From: a virus
DNA: 51,052 nucleotides
Virus record (IMG/VR): IMGVR_UViG_3300013093_000066
Coordinates: 1-51,052 of that record
Reading direction: 5' to 3' (one strand)
Under the pieces are notes generated by a model. That model was not told where the DNA came from, searched no databases, and saw only the letters and a list, made by a program, of their open reading frames with translations. Shown here piece by piece: positions 25,454-33,826 of this stretch. Every line of letters starts with the position of its first letter. The first letter of the stretch is position 1. The position numbers and the translations under genes are program-made.

Positions 25454-26503
25454 ATGTCACTACGCGATAAACTTATTAAGAACTCAACCATCGATATGAC
25501 TGCCACACTCACTGACAGTAAGATCTTTACTAAGAAAGATATCATCTCGACACCAGTCCCTATGATTAACGTAGCGTTGTCTGGATCAGTCGATGGTGGA
25601 TTGACGCCAGGCCTAACGATGTTGGCCGGTCCCTCGAAGCATTTTAAGACTGGCTTCGCGCTCTTAATGGCGTCTGCATTCTTGAAGAAGTATAAGGATG
25701 GTATCGTACTATTCTACGACTCTGAGTTCGGCACACCTCAAGCATACTTCAATACCTTTAATATTCCATTCGACTCGGTGGTGCACACACCTATCACGGA
25801 TATCGAAGAGTTAAAGTTTGATATCATGCAGCAGATGAAAGAGTTGACACGCGGTGAGCATGTCATGATCGTTATCGACTCTATTGGCAATCTTGCTTCT
25901 AAGAAAGAAGTTGATGATGCTATGGACGGTAAGTCTGTAGCTGATATGTCACGCGCTAAACAGCTTAAGTCTCTGTTCCGCATGATCACACCTCACTTGA
26001 CACTTAAAGATATTCCTATGGTTGTGATTAACCACACTTATAAGACTATCGAGATGTACTCGAAGGATGTTGTCGGTGGTGGCACAGGATCGTACTATGG
26101 ATCTGATAACATCTGGATCTTAGGTCGTCAACAAGATAAGGATGATAAAGATATCAAGGGCTATCACTTCATCATCAATGTGGAGAAGTCACGCTATGTT
26201 AAAGAAAAATCAAAGATACCAATTACTATCTCTTATGAAGGCGGCATCAATAGATGGTCTGGCCTTCTTGATATCGCTGTTGATGGTGGGTATATTATTA
26301 AGCCAAAAGTTGGCTGGTATGCTACAGTAGACAAAGAGACTGGTGAAGTACATACACCTAGTATGCGCGCTGGCGACATCGTAGACAATAAAGAGTTTTG
26401 GATGAAGCTCTTTAAGGAAACAGACTTCGCTAAGTATATCGAGAACCGCTACATGATGGGTTCAGGCGGAGCAATCTTAGGAGATGACGATGAAGATAAC
26501 TGA
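25454..26503 (+). CDS. uvsX: UvsX RecA-like recombinase
   Basis: This 349-residue strand-exchange ATPase has the UvsX-type Walker A (AGPSKHFKTGF, about 58-68), the catalytic YDSEFGTP region, Walker B (VMIVIDSIGNL, about 137-147) and a DNA-binding loop (MITPHLTLKD). It pairs single-stranded ends with duplex DNA in recombination-dependent replication and repair. The acidic C-terminus (GDDDEDN) regulates such proteins. It has its own early-type promoter, and its end overlaps the next gene by 14 bases. Confidence 0.95.
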   Translation: MSLRDKLIKNSTIDMTATLTDSKIFTKKDIISTPVPMINVALSGSVDGGLTPGLTMLAGPSKHFKTGFALLMASAFLKKYKDGIVLFYDSEFGTPQAYFNTFNIPFDSVVHTPITDIEELKFDIMQQMKELTRGEHVMIVIDSIGNLASKKEVDDAMDGKSVADMSRAKQLKSLFRMITPHLTLKDIPMVVINHTYKTIEMYSKDVVGGGTGSYYGSDNIWILGRQQDKDDKDIKGYHFIINVEKSRYVKEKSKIPITISYEGGINRWSGLLDIAVDGGYIIKPKVGWYATVDKETGEVHTPSMRAGDIVDNKEFWMKLFKETDFAKYIENRYMMGSGGAILGDDDEDN

Positions 26504-26699
26504 GTACACGAATAGCGATAAGACGCGAGTAGCCAAGATACACCTAAACAAAGAAACACTGTCTATTGAGTTCATTGATAACGATGTGAATATTGGTGAC
26601 ATCGAGTATCCTGGTAAGAGTATGCACTATGTAGAGAGTGCTGCTCGCAACTTTACAGATGGTGTGTTTAAGGTAGAAGATGTCAGACAGCATCTGTAA
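26490..26699 (+). CDS. Small protein of unknown function after uvsX
   Basis: A 69-residue protein using the ATG 6 bases after AGGAG; an ATG two codons earlier sits on top of that site. It is rich in beta-type residues (TRVAKIHLNKETLSIEFIDND). It overlaps uvsX at one end and the DUF1289 gene at the other, so all are coupled. The function is unknown. Confidence 0.65.
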   Translation: MKITEYTNSDKTRVAKIHLNKETLSIEFIDNDVNIGDIEYPGKSMHYVESAARNFTDGVFKVEDVRQHL

Positions 26700-26916
26700 G
26701 GGTTCTTGTTGTTTTAGAATGAATGACTATGTCTGCAGCTCTTGTGGTAGATCATCACAGGAGGCTGCAGACTGGTACACTGCTAATACAGAGCAGAAGA
26801 GAGAGATTAAAGAGCGGGCCGCAGGGAGATTAGATGAGTATCGAAAAGTTAATATTCAGCAACTTGATATTGAACCAGGATTACGGCCGCAAGGTAATAC
26901 CGTTTCTGAAGGATGA
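26680..26916 (+). CDS. DUF1289-like Cys-rich protein overlapping gp41
   Basis: A 78-residue frame whose first 50 residues follow the DUF1289 pattern: SICKGSCCF, then VCSSCGRSSQEAADW, with four or more Cys likely binding a metal. DUF1289 proteins are common in proteobacteria; their role is not settled. The last 27 codons overlap the gp41 start in another frame by 83 bases, which is a lot for this phage and may be a run-on after loss of a stop. Confidence 0.6.
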   Translation: MSDSICKGSCCFRMNDYVCSSCGRSSQEAADWYTANTEQKREIKERAAGRLDEYRKVNIQQLDIEPGLRPQGNTVSEG

Positions 26917-28219
26917 GTACTTCTCTGACTTCACAGACAAGAATGTATTTAAACTCATTAACACGTATGTCGATAAGTACAACTCCTTTCCTACTAAGGA
27001 GGCTCTACTCGTAGACCTTCGTAATCAAGATAACATTAGTCAAGAGACGTATGATAAGTCTAAGGAGTTAGTCGATGGCTTATCGACAGATGATAAAACG
27101 AAGATCGACTGGCTACTCGACCAGACAGAAAAGTTCTGTCAAGAGAAGGCCGTATACAACGCGATCATGTCCTCGATCCAGATCTTGGATGACAAGACAG
27201 GAGCTAAGTCGAAGGGTTCTATTCCCCAAATTCTCTCAGATTCCTTGGCTGTATCATTTGACACTCACATCGGGCATGACTTCCTTGAAGATGCGGATGG
27301 CCGTTTTGAGTTTTACCACTCAAAGGAAGTCCGCATACCGTTCGACCTCGACTACTTTAATAAGATTACGCAGGGCGGTCTTCCACGAAAGACACTCAAC
27401 ATTGCTCTCGCCGGTACAGGTGTCGGTAAATCGCTCTTCATGTGTCACTGCGCATCGGCTAACCTCATGGCTGGTCTCAATGTTCTATACATCACTCTAG
27501 AGATGTCTGAAGAGAAGATCGCAGAGCGTATTGATGCTAACTTACTTGACATCGATATCGCACAGCTTAAAGACATGCCGAAGGATATGTACGATCGTAA
27601 GGTAGTCAAGCTTCGTGAGAAGACTAAGGGCAAACTTATCATCAAGGAATATCCTACAGCGTGTGCCGGCTCTGGTAACTTTAGGCACTTACTCAACGAG
27701 CTGAAGATCAAGCGCAACTTTATTCCAGATGTTATATATGTCGATTATCTAAATATATGCATGTCGTCACGCTTGAAGGCTGGTGCTAACGTTAACTCAT
27801 ACACGTATGTCAAGGCTATCGCCGAGGAGCTTCGTGGACTAGCAGTTGAGTTCAACGTTCCACTTATATCAGCCACGCAGACCACCAGGTCTGGCTACTC
27901 TAACAGTGATGTTGGACTCGAGGACACCTCAGAGTCGTTTGGTCTTCCTGCTACCGCAGATCTGATGTTTGCACTCATCTCTACCGATGAGTTGGCAGAG
28001 TCAAGTCAGATCATGGTTAAGCAGCTGAAGAATCGTTATGCTGATCCTAACAGCATAAAGAAGTTTGTGTTGGGAGTTGACAGGAGTAAGATGAGATTAT
28101 TTGATACAGACGAAGCAGATATTGACGTGCCTATCATGGATACGACTAAGTTCGGCCATGAAGACAATGAGAGATCTAAACCTAAGTTCGATAAATCAAA
28201 GTTTGCGGGGTTTAAATGA
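26834..28219 (+). CDS. 41: Replicative DNA helicase, T4 gp41 type
   Basis: This 461-residue DnaB-family hexameric helicase has an N-terminal helical domain, then RecA-like ATPase motifs: Walker A ALAGTGVGKSLF (about 191-202), Walker B VIYVDYLNI (about 301-309) and the Gln/Arg region SATQTTRSGYSN. It unwinds the fork with primase gp61, which is found at 38987. The start is the ATG after GGGAG. Its end overlaps the next small gene by 4 bases. Confidence 0.95.
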   Translation: MSIEKLIFSNLILNQDYGRKVIPFLKDEYFSDFTDKNVFKLINTYVDKYNSFPTKEALLVDLRNQDNISQETYDKSKELVDGLSTDDKTKIDWLLDQTEKFCQEKAVYNAIMSSIQILDDKTGAKSKGSIPQILSDSLAVSFDTHIGHDFLEDADGRFEFYHSKEVRIPFDLDYFNKITQGGLPRKTLNIALAGTGVGKSLFMCHCASANLMAGLNVLYITLEMSEEKIAERIDANLLDIDIAQLKDMPKDMYDRKVVKLREKTKGKLIIKEYPTACAGSGNFRHLLNELKIKRNFIPDVIYVDYLNICMSSRLKAGANVNSYTYVKAIAEELRGLAVEFNVPLISATQTTRSGYSNSDVGLEDTSESFGLPATADLMFALISTDELAESSQIMVKQLKNRYADPNSIKKFVLGVDRSKMRLFDTDEADIDVPIMDTTKFGHEDNERSKPKFDKSKFAGFK

Positions 28220-28428
28220 CATCCTATAAAGTAAAGAAGTTCGATTCGTTGTATGGTGTAGTCGAGAGTGCAACGAACCATATCATCTTTGAGAGCAATG
28301 ACGAGCACAAGGCTAAGACTATGTCACGTAAGCTAAACTTCGGGGCAGCATTTGATGGCTGGACACCTAACTTTTTTACAAAAAAAGCGAATGTGGATCA
28401 GATTTTTGCTAGGGTTTCTGATAAATAA
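28216..28428 (+). CDS. Small basic protein after gp41
   Basis: A 70-residue basic protein coupled to gp41 by an ATGA overlap. It contains short beta-type segments (SYKVKKFDSLYGVVES) and ends NVDQIFARVSDK. No family is recognised. It is the last gene of the replication run, ahead of a terminator. The 117 bases after it hold no supported gene. Confidence 0.65.
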   Translation: MTSYKVKKFDSLYGVVESATNHIIFESNDEHKAKTMSRKLNFGAAFDGWTPNFFTKKANVDQIFARVSDK

Positions 28429-28545
28429 CTGCAAAGAATGGTATGTTTTGCTTGTGCACAGCAAAGAGGCAAGTCGTAAAATCGAGGAAAAGCTGGGAGA
28501 AAACGGTGGGGTTCCGCCCAGCCATACTATTTTTATAACACTGAG

Positions 28546-28577
28546 AAGGGGTGGATCCAAAGGGTCCACCCCTTTTT
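28546..28577 (+). terminator. Intrinsic terminator ending the replication block
   Basis: AAGGGGTGGA pairs exactly with TCCACCCCTT (plus inner pairs), followed by TTTTC. It separates the early/middle replication genes from the late unit that begins with TATAAATA at 28581. Confidence 0.92.
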
Positions 28578-28580
28578 CAT

Positions 28581-28588
28581 TATAAATA
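28581..28588 (+). promoter_or_regulatory. T4-type late promoter (TATAAATA)
   Basis: Exact match directly after the terminator, 22 bp before the ATG of the 28610 gene. Confidence 0.8.
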
Positions 28589-28609
28589 TAGTAAAACATG
28601 GAGATTATT

Positions 28610-29380
28610 ATGTCAGAAACCTCATACCAATATGAGCGTGATGTCGCTAATCATATTAATGGAACTATAAAGGGTCTTATGGCTGAAAGACCTAAAGTTA
28701 GTACATCTTTTCCTGACGTGCGAATGAAGTATAAGAATTTAAACGAGATATGGTTAGAAGTTAAGATGAACCACACAGACAACATGATGAATCCTAGATT
28801 CTCATATGTAGATGGTAAGTGGATTACTCCTGAATCATACAAATCTCCTGGCACAGATAAATTATGTGAATATTGGAATGCTAGCCAAGAAGCTAAAGCA
28901 TGGATAGACAATTTAAAAATACATTTATTAAAGAATAATTTTAAAGGTGATGTTAGTAAAATTAGTCTATACTCGTCGAAGACTGACAGAAAGAAAGACT
29001 CTAATAGTATCTATGTTGATGAGATGAAGGGTTATCTTGAAACTCTTACAAATAAAAATATTTGTAAAGTATCTAATGTTAATGTAGGCGAGCTCGCTAC
29101 TCTTCATTATCTAAAAGGCAAAGCTGCAATTGCATATTATCTTAGTTCAGGTGATGACTTTTACCAGTTTGGGACTGATAATCCATTTAGAATACCAAAT
29201 GTACCAGTATTTGCCACATCGGCCGGAACAAATGATATAGTTCTTCGCGTAGGTGATAGGTCATCTAACTTTGAAATTCAAGCAGAAGTTAAAGCTAGAT
29301 ATTTACAAAAAAGCACCTATAGCGTAAAGCCTGGTTCAGCTAAGTTAAATCCATTTAGATTTATAGATCCTAAACTTTAA
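28610..29380 (+). CDS. Possible PD-(D/E)XK nuclease-like protein
   Basis: This 256-residue protein begins MSETSYQYERD and has SFPDVRMKYKNLNEIWLEVK near 37-56, a spacing of PD and ExK that matches the metal site of PD-(D/E)XK nucleases. A further EVKAR lies near the end. The start is the ATG 7 bases after GGAG; an ATG four codons earlier overlaps that site. It is the first gene of a late unit, so a role in packaging or DNA processing is possible. The assignment rests on motif spacing only. Confidence 0.5.
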   Translation: MSETSYQYERDVANHINGTIKGLMAERPKVSTSFPDVRMKYKNLNEIWLEVKMNHTDNMMNPRFSYVDGKWITPESYKSPGTDKLCEYWNASQEAKAWIDNLKIHLLKNNFKGDVSKISLYSSKTDRKKDSNSIYVDEMKGYLETLTNKNICKVSNVNVGELATLHYLKGKAAIAYYLSSGDDFYQFGTDNPFRIPNVPVFATSAGTNDIVLRVGDRSSNFEIQAEVKARYLQKSTYSVKPGSAKLNPFRFIDPKL

Positions 29381-29392
29381 GAAGAACATATA

Positions 29393-31426
29393 ATGATTAC
29401 ATTTAAAACATTTTTAGTCGAGTCTTTAGACGTTGATAAGCTTAAACATCTCGAACACGCTGAGGATCATATTATCCATGGTGGTCATGAAGGTGTAGGA
29501 CATGCCGCAGACACTCTAGATGACATTGATAACTTCCTTAAGACAGGAGCCGGCGGTTCTACTATCACTACAAAATATGATGGTTCTCCGTCGATTGTGT
29601 TTGGTGTTAATCCAGAGAATGGTAAGTTCTTTGTAGGATCTAAGTCTGTCTTTAACAAAGAGCCAAAGATCAACTATACGGTTCAGGACATCGAGAACAA
29701 TCATGGCCATGCTCCTGGTCTTGTAGCTAAGCTTAAAGCCGCGCTAGAACATTTACCAAAGATCATGCCAAAGAATGAGAAGGGTAAACCTGAGGGAGTC
29801 TACCAGGGAGACTTCATGTATGACAAAGGAGATCTATCAGGTGATGAGAACTCAAGCGATTATAGCTTCACTCCTAACACGATCACTTACTCTGTTCCTA
29901 AGAATGGTCCTGAAGGTCGTAAGATTAATAAGTCTGAGATGGGATTTGTTGTACACACGAAGTATGAAGGTAAAACACTGGATGACATGAAAGCTGGTTT
30001 TGATGTGGATCAGGATGCTTTCCAGAAAGATCCTGACGTAAACATAATCAATCCACAGATTGACCAATCTAAGACACGTTATTCTTCCTCGATGCAGAAA
30101 GAGTTTGAGAAGCATAAAGAAGAAGCTGCAAAAGTATACTCAGATATGGATCCTGCAACTCTAGATGATCTAGAGAAGCATGAGATAACAATGAAGACAT
30201 ATATCAACTCGACAGTTCGTGATGACACCATTCCTTCTATTGGAGGATACATACAGTTCCTTGAGGCCAAGAAGAAGAAAGATATGGATAAGGCTAAGTC
30301 TGACAAGGGCAAGCAGAAGATAGCAGCAGCCGCAGATGAAGTTATAGACCACGCTAAAGAAAAGAAAGATGAGTTTAAGAAACTCTTCGAGATGCACGGT
30401 CATCTACAAAAGGCTAAAGATGTTCTTGTCAAGGCTATAGGAAATCCTACACCATATAAGCATACTGTTGGCGGTAAAGAAGTTAAGCCAGAAGGATTTG
30501 TTGCTACACGTAATGGTAGACCTACAAAGCTTGTGGATCGTGCAGAGTTTAGTAAGAATAATTTTGCTAATAATCGTGGTAAGGGTGATCCTGATGCTAC
30601 TCCTGCAGAAGAGTCAGATACTAAGAACCCGCATGTCATGGCATTTGGCCGCATGAATCCACCAACCGCTGGCCATAAAGTACTTACTGATAAGGTACTT
30701 GAGTTAGCTAAAGACAGAAAAGCCGGTCACACCGTTGTGCTTTCAGGAACACAAGATCCAGAGAAAAATCCACTTACACCGGAACAAAAGGTAAAGCACG
30801 CTAAGCGCATGTTCCCTGGTGTTAATGTAGAGGCTGCTGGTAAAGATGCACCTACTGTTATTGAGCAAGCAAAGAAGCTAGCTGCCAAGGGCATCGACCA
30901 TCTCATAATGGTTGCTGGATCAGATCGTGTCGATGAGTTTAAGAAGTTACTCGATACATATAATGGTAAAGAGTATAACTTTAAGAGAATCGATGTCGTC
31001 TCAGCAGGAACAAGAGACCCTGACGCAGATGCTGAGGATCCGTCAAGCGTCTCAGCGACCAGACAGAGATCACACGCCATCAATAATAAGTTTGGTGAGT
31101 TTAAGAAGGGTCTTCCTAAAGATATGCAAGATGAGCATGCTAAGGAATTGTTTAATGATATCAAGCAGGGTATGGACATCAAGATCGATCAGGATACCAG
31201 TGGAATATCACTTGCAAGATATGCTAAGCGTGATGACGTTATTGGTGTGAAAGCTAGAAAAGAGCAACAGCGCAGAGAGATCATGAAAGAGATGGAAAAG
31301 AAAAACAATAAACTAAGGGGTACACCGGCTGCTACTAAGCCAGCTACACCGGCACAAAAGACTGCACCTGCACAAAAGCCGCTAGCAACTAAGAAACCAC
31401 CTAAACCAAAGCGTACCAAACTATAA
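29393..31426 (+). CDS. Fusion of a KxDG nucleotidyltransferase and an HxGH nucleotidyltransferase
   Basis: This 677-residue protein seems to have two catalytic parts. The first has TTKYDGSPSIVFG near 59-71, like the KxDG active-site Lys of ATP-dependent ligases and capping enzymes, followed by YQGDFMY and MGFVVHTKYEG. A charged linker leads to an HxGH-type domain: FGRMNPPTAGHKVL (about 419-432) and SVSATRQR, like NMN or cytidylyltransferases. The C-terminus is Lys/Pro/Ala-rich. A related uncharacterised protein is, from memory, present in cyanophages. The N-terminal FKTFLVES is shared with other late proteins here. Its substrates are unknown. Confidence 0.72.
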   Translation: MITFKTFLVESLDVDKLKHLEHAEDHIIHGGHEGVGHAADTLDDIDNFLKTGAGGSTITTKYDGSPSIVFGVNPENGKFFVGSKSVFNKEPKINYTVQDIENNHGHAPGLVAKLKAALEHLPKIMPKNEKGKPEGVYQGDFMYDKGDLSGDENSSDYSFTPNTITYSVPKNGPEGRKINKSEMGFVVHTKYEGKTLDDMKAGFDVDQDAFQKDPDVNIINPQIDQSKTRYSSSMQKEFEKHKEEAAKVYSDMDPATLDDLEKHEITMKTYINSTVRDDTIPSIGGYIQFLEAKKKKDMDKAKSDKGKQKIAAAADEVIDHAKEKKDEFKKLFEMHGHLQKAKDVLVKAIGNPTPYKHTVGGKEVKPEGFVATRNGRPTKLVDRAEFSKNNFANNRGKGDPDATPAEESDTKNPHVMAFGRMNPPTAGHKVLTDKVLELAKDRKAGHTVVLSGTQDPEKNPLTPEQKVKHAKRMFPGVNVEAAGKDAPTVIEQAKKLAAKGIDHLIMVAGSDRVDEFKKLLDTYNGKEYNFKRIDVVSAGTRDPDADAEDPSSVSATRQRSHAINNKFGEFKKGLPKDMQDEHAKELFNDIKQGMDIKIDQDTSGISLARYAKRDDVIGVKARKEQQRREIMKEMEKKNNKLRGTPAATKPATPAQKTAPAQKPLATKKPPKPKRTKL

Positions 31427-31429
31427 ATA
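31422..31429 (+). promoter_or_regulatory. T4-type late promoter (TATAAATA)
   Basis: Exact match overlapping the stop codon of the preceding gene, 65 bp before the 31495 start. Confidence 0.65.
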
Positions 31430-31494
31430 CAAATGCTGCAGAAAGCTACGGCAATCCTGCGTTGTTGTTTGGTTTAAGCCTAAGGGAAACACCA

Positions 31495-32160
31495 ATGTCG
31501 AAAGAAATAAGTCTCCAATCTAGTCCTCAGCTAGTTTTCGTAGAGCAACAAGGGGTTGCCGTAGCCCCTTCGCATAAGCAAATAATCTCCCTATACAAGA
31601 AGTCAGAGCAGAGTGGCATTCCTTTTGACACCATCTTAGAGGTGTACAAGAGAGGCTTTGCCGCGTCTCTAGACGAGCAGACTGCGTTCAATAGGGTCAA
31701 CTCATTCATAGCTGGTGGAGCTGCAACAAACCTGGATAAAGATCTATTAGAGAAGCGTGGTCTCTGGGATAACATTGACGCTAAGAGAGAAAGAATCAAG
31801 CACGGATCTGGTGAGCACATGCGCAAGCCAGGGTCAAAGGGAGCCCCATCAAAGCAGGACTTTGTTGATTCTCAATCTAAAAAAGAAGAGTATACCGGTG
31901 CCGAGAAGGTATCACGTAATTCGGACGAACCGTCCAGCAGATTTATGGGCACAACTGCTCTAACAGATGTGTACAAAAGCCAGACTCCAGGTTATAGTAA
32001 GACCCTATCGACAATTAAGAGAGTTGTCAAGGAAATGTATGTTAGAGATGCTTCAGGCAAGAAGATTCCTGTTGAAAAGAAGAAGTTTAGAGGCGCAGAC
32101 ATGAAGATGCACTCAGCTTATCCAGGTAAGAGTTCAAGTTCCGGAGATGGCGGACAATGA
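31495..32160 (+). CDS. Probable virion-associated protein
   Basis: This 221-residue basic protein starts at the ATG after AAGGGAAAC. A helical region (about 33-75, KQIISLYKKSEQSGIPFDTILEVY) is followed by a Lys/Ser-rich tail. It sits in the late block and is coupled to the DUF6321 gene by an ATGA overlap. I recall related proteins in marine T4-like phages without a function. Confidence 0.65.
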   Translation: MSKEISLQSSPQLVFVEQQGVAVAPSHKQIISLYKKSEQSGIPFDTILEVYKRGFAASLDEQTAFNRVNSFIAGGAATNLDKDLLEKRGLWDNIDAKRERIKHGSGEHMRKPGSKGAPSKQDFVDSQSKKEEYTGAEKVSRNSDEPSSRFMGTTALTDVYKSQTPGYSKTLSTIKRVVKEMYVRDASGKKIPVEKKKFRGADMKMHSAYPGKSSSSGDGGQ

Positions 32161-32492
32161 AAAGTTTTATAGAGTTTTCAAACTTATTTGAGTGTAATGG
32201 CAACTGCACTTGCGGTAAGCATCTTGAAGAGTTAAACAAGAAGGATCAGAATCCTTCTGGTGGTATGTCTAAAGCTGGTGTTGATAGATACAATAGAGAG
32301 AATCCAGGGCATCATCTTAAGACTGCAGTCACTGCAGAGCCTTCTAAGTTAAAGGCTGGTAGTAAGGCTGCAAATCGTCGTAAGTCATTCTGTGCAAGAA
32401 TGGGTGGAATGAAGAAGAGACTAACGGGATCTAAGACTGCTCATGATCCTGATTCACGCATCAATAAGGCACTTAGAAAGTGGCATTGCTGA
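32157..32492 (+). CDS. DUF6321-like conserved phage protein
   Basis: This 111-residue basic protein has GGMSKAGVDRYNRENPGHHL and KAANRRKSFCARMGGMKKRL in order, a pattern I recall as DUF6321 in cyanophages and related viruses. It also has several Cys near the N-terminus (CNGNCTC) and ends in Cys. The Lys/Arg load suggests nucleic-acid contact, perhaps inside the capsid. It overlaps the upstream stop by 4 bases. The function is unknown. Confidence 0.7.
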   Translation: MKSFIEFSNLFECNGNCTCGKHLEELNKKDQNPSGGMSKAGVDRYNRENPGHHLKTAVTAEPSKLKAGSKAANRRKSFCARMGGMKKRLTGSKTAHDPDSRINKALRKWHC

Positions 32493-32493
32493 C

Positions 32494-33120
32494 ATGATTA
32501 GATTTACACAATTCTTAGATGAAGAGAAGAAACCAGCGTTGCATGTATTTGACATAGATGACACGATGTTTCACACTACAGCTAAAGTACGTGTTAGAAA
32601 TAGTAGTGGTAAGATAGTTAAGTATCTCAGTAACTCTCAGTTTAATGACTATAAATTAAAACCAGGTGAAAAGTATGACTTTAAAGAGTTTAAGTCTGCA
32701 AAAAAGTTTCATGATGAGTCACATCCTATACACAAGATGATAAGCAAAGTTAAGAGAATACACGGTACAGTGAAGAAGAATCCACACAGCAAAGTAATTA
32801 TAAATACTGCAAGATCTGACTTTGATGATAAAGATAAGTTCTTAAAGACATTTAAGAATCAAGGAATTGATATTGATGACATTCATGTCCATCGCGCTGG
32901 TAACATTCAAAAATCTAATGAGTCACCGGCAGTAGCAAAGACAAGAATAATCAAAGACTACATACAGAAACATGGATATAAAAAAGTGATGATGTATGAC
33001 GATAGTAAGACTAATTTGAGAGCCTTGCTAGCAATGAAGAAGGAACACCCTGGTGTTAAGTTTGTGGCATATCATGCCCAACCAGATGGTTCTATTAAAA
33101 TATTTAAAGATGGAGATTGA
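32494..33120 (+). CDS. HAD-superfamily phosphatase-like protein
   Basis: This 208-residue protein has HAD motif I (HVFDIDDTMF, about 16-25), a motif II region (VIINTARSDF) and motif IV (VMMYDDSKTN). Such enzymes remove phosphate from small molecules or nucleic-acid ends. The KMISKVKRIHGT insert forms the cap. The start is the ATG one base after the previous stop. Its late setting between structural-type genes is unusual for a metabolic phosphatase; a polynucleotide phosphatase role is possible. Confidence 0.8.
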   Translation: MIRFTQFLDEEKKPALHVFDIDDTMFHTTAKVRVRNSSGKIVKYLSNSQFNDYKLKPGEKYDFKEFKSAKKFHDESHPIHKMISKVKRIHGTVKKNPHSKVIINTARSDFDDKDKFLKTFKNQGIDIDDIHVHRAGNIQKSNESPAVAKTRIIKDYIQKHGYKKVMMYDDSKTNLRALLAMKKEHPGVKFVAYHAQPDGSIKIFKDGD

Positions 33121-33121
33121 A

Positions 33122-33385
33122 ATGAACGAGAACTTTGAAATACTGTTAGTTATAGCATTTATAGCACTAGCTGGATGGGGTCTTACCAAACTAATGAGTG
33201 TTAAAGAGACTGTAAAGGCTGAGCCAGAGCAACCTAAGGAACCTGAAGTTGCGCCTGCGCCTGAGCCTGTTGTTGCAGCTGTAGAAGAGCCAGTTAAGCC
33301 TAAGAGAGGCAGAAAGAAAGCTGTACCAGCTACTCCTGCTCCTGTTAAGCCTAAGAGAGTTACAAAGAAGAAGGTAACAAAATAA
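33122..33385 (+). CDS. Membrane-anchored Pro/Lys-rich protein
   Basis: This 87-residue protein has one N-terminal membrane helix (about 5-25, FEILLVIAFIALAGWGLTKL) and then low-complexity Pro/Glu/Ala/Lys repeats ending in a KRGRKK and KPKRVTKKK tail. Such tails bind nucleic acid or span the periplasm in TonB-like proteins. It overlaps the Dps-like start by one base. The function is unknown. Confidence 0.65.
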   Translation: MNENFEILLVIAFIALAGWGLTKLMSVKETVKAEPEQPKEPEVAPAPEPVVAAVEEPVKPKRGRKKAVPATPAPVKPKRVTKKKVTK

Positions 33386-33825
33386 TGGATGAACTGATTG
33401 AACAGATGAAAGTTTGCTTGGCCAGCGTGTTTGCGCTGTACCTAAAGACACACTATTTCCATTGGAATGTGGAGGGTCCAAACTTTTATAGCAATCATAA
33501 GTTCCTTCAAAAGATGTATGAAGATCTCTTTGAGTCTGTTGATAGGCATGCCGAAGAGATTAGAACATCAAATGGATATGCTCCTGGATCTTTTATTAGA
33601 TTCAGCGAGCTATCTATCGTTAAGGACGAGACTAATATTCCACCTCCTATGTCTATGATGACAAAACTAATGGATGATAACCTTAATGTTATTAAGTTAT
33701 TAAAAGATACAAAAGATCTTGCAGAGAAGCAAAACTCTGTAGGCTATTCTAACTTTCTACAAGATAGAATAGATGTACACTATAAGCATCATTGGATGCT
33801 AAGATCCATAACAAAGGTTGTCTAA
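33385..33825 (+). CDS. Dps/ferritin-like protein
   Basis: This 146-residue all-helical protein has the Dps-type start LKTHYFHWNVEGPNF (about 19-33) and RHAEEIRTSNGY, corresponding to the ferroxidase site with His, Asp and Glu. Dps proteins store iron and shield DNA from oxidative damage. Related phage proteins occur in T4-like marine phages, often inside structural gene runs. It may be packed with the capsid or protect DNA. The last part keeps a YKHHWMLRS helix. Confidence 0.82.
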   Translation: MDELIEQMKVCLASVFALYLKTHYFHWNVEGPNFYSNHKFLQKMYEDLFESVDRHAEEIRTSNGYAPGSFIRFSELSIVKDETNIPPPMSMMTKLMDDNLNVIKLLKDTKDLAEKQNSVGYSNFLQDRIDVHYKHHWMLRSITKVV

Positions 33826-33826
33826 G

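Noticed and set aside
28352-28585. ORF spanning the spacer after gp41
   Set aside because: It overlaps the end of the 28216 gene and runs through the terminator, without a ribosome-binding site.
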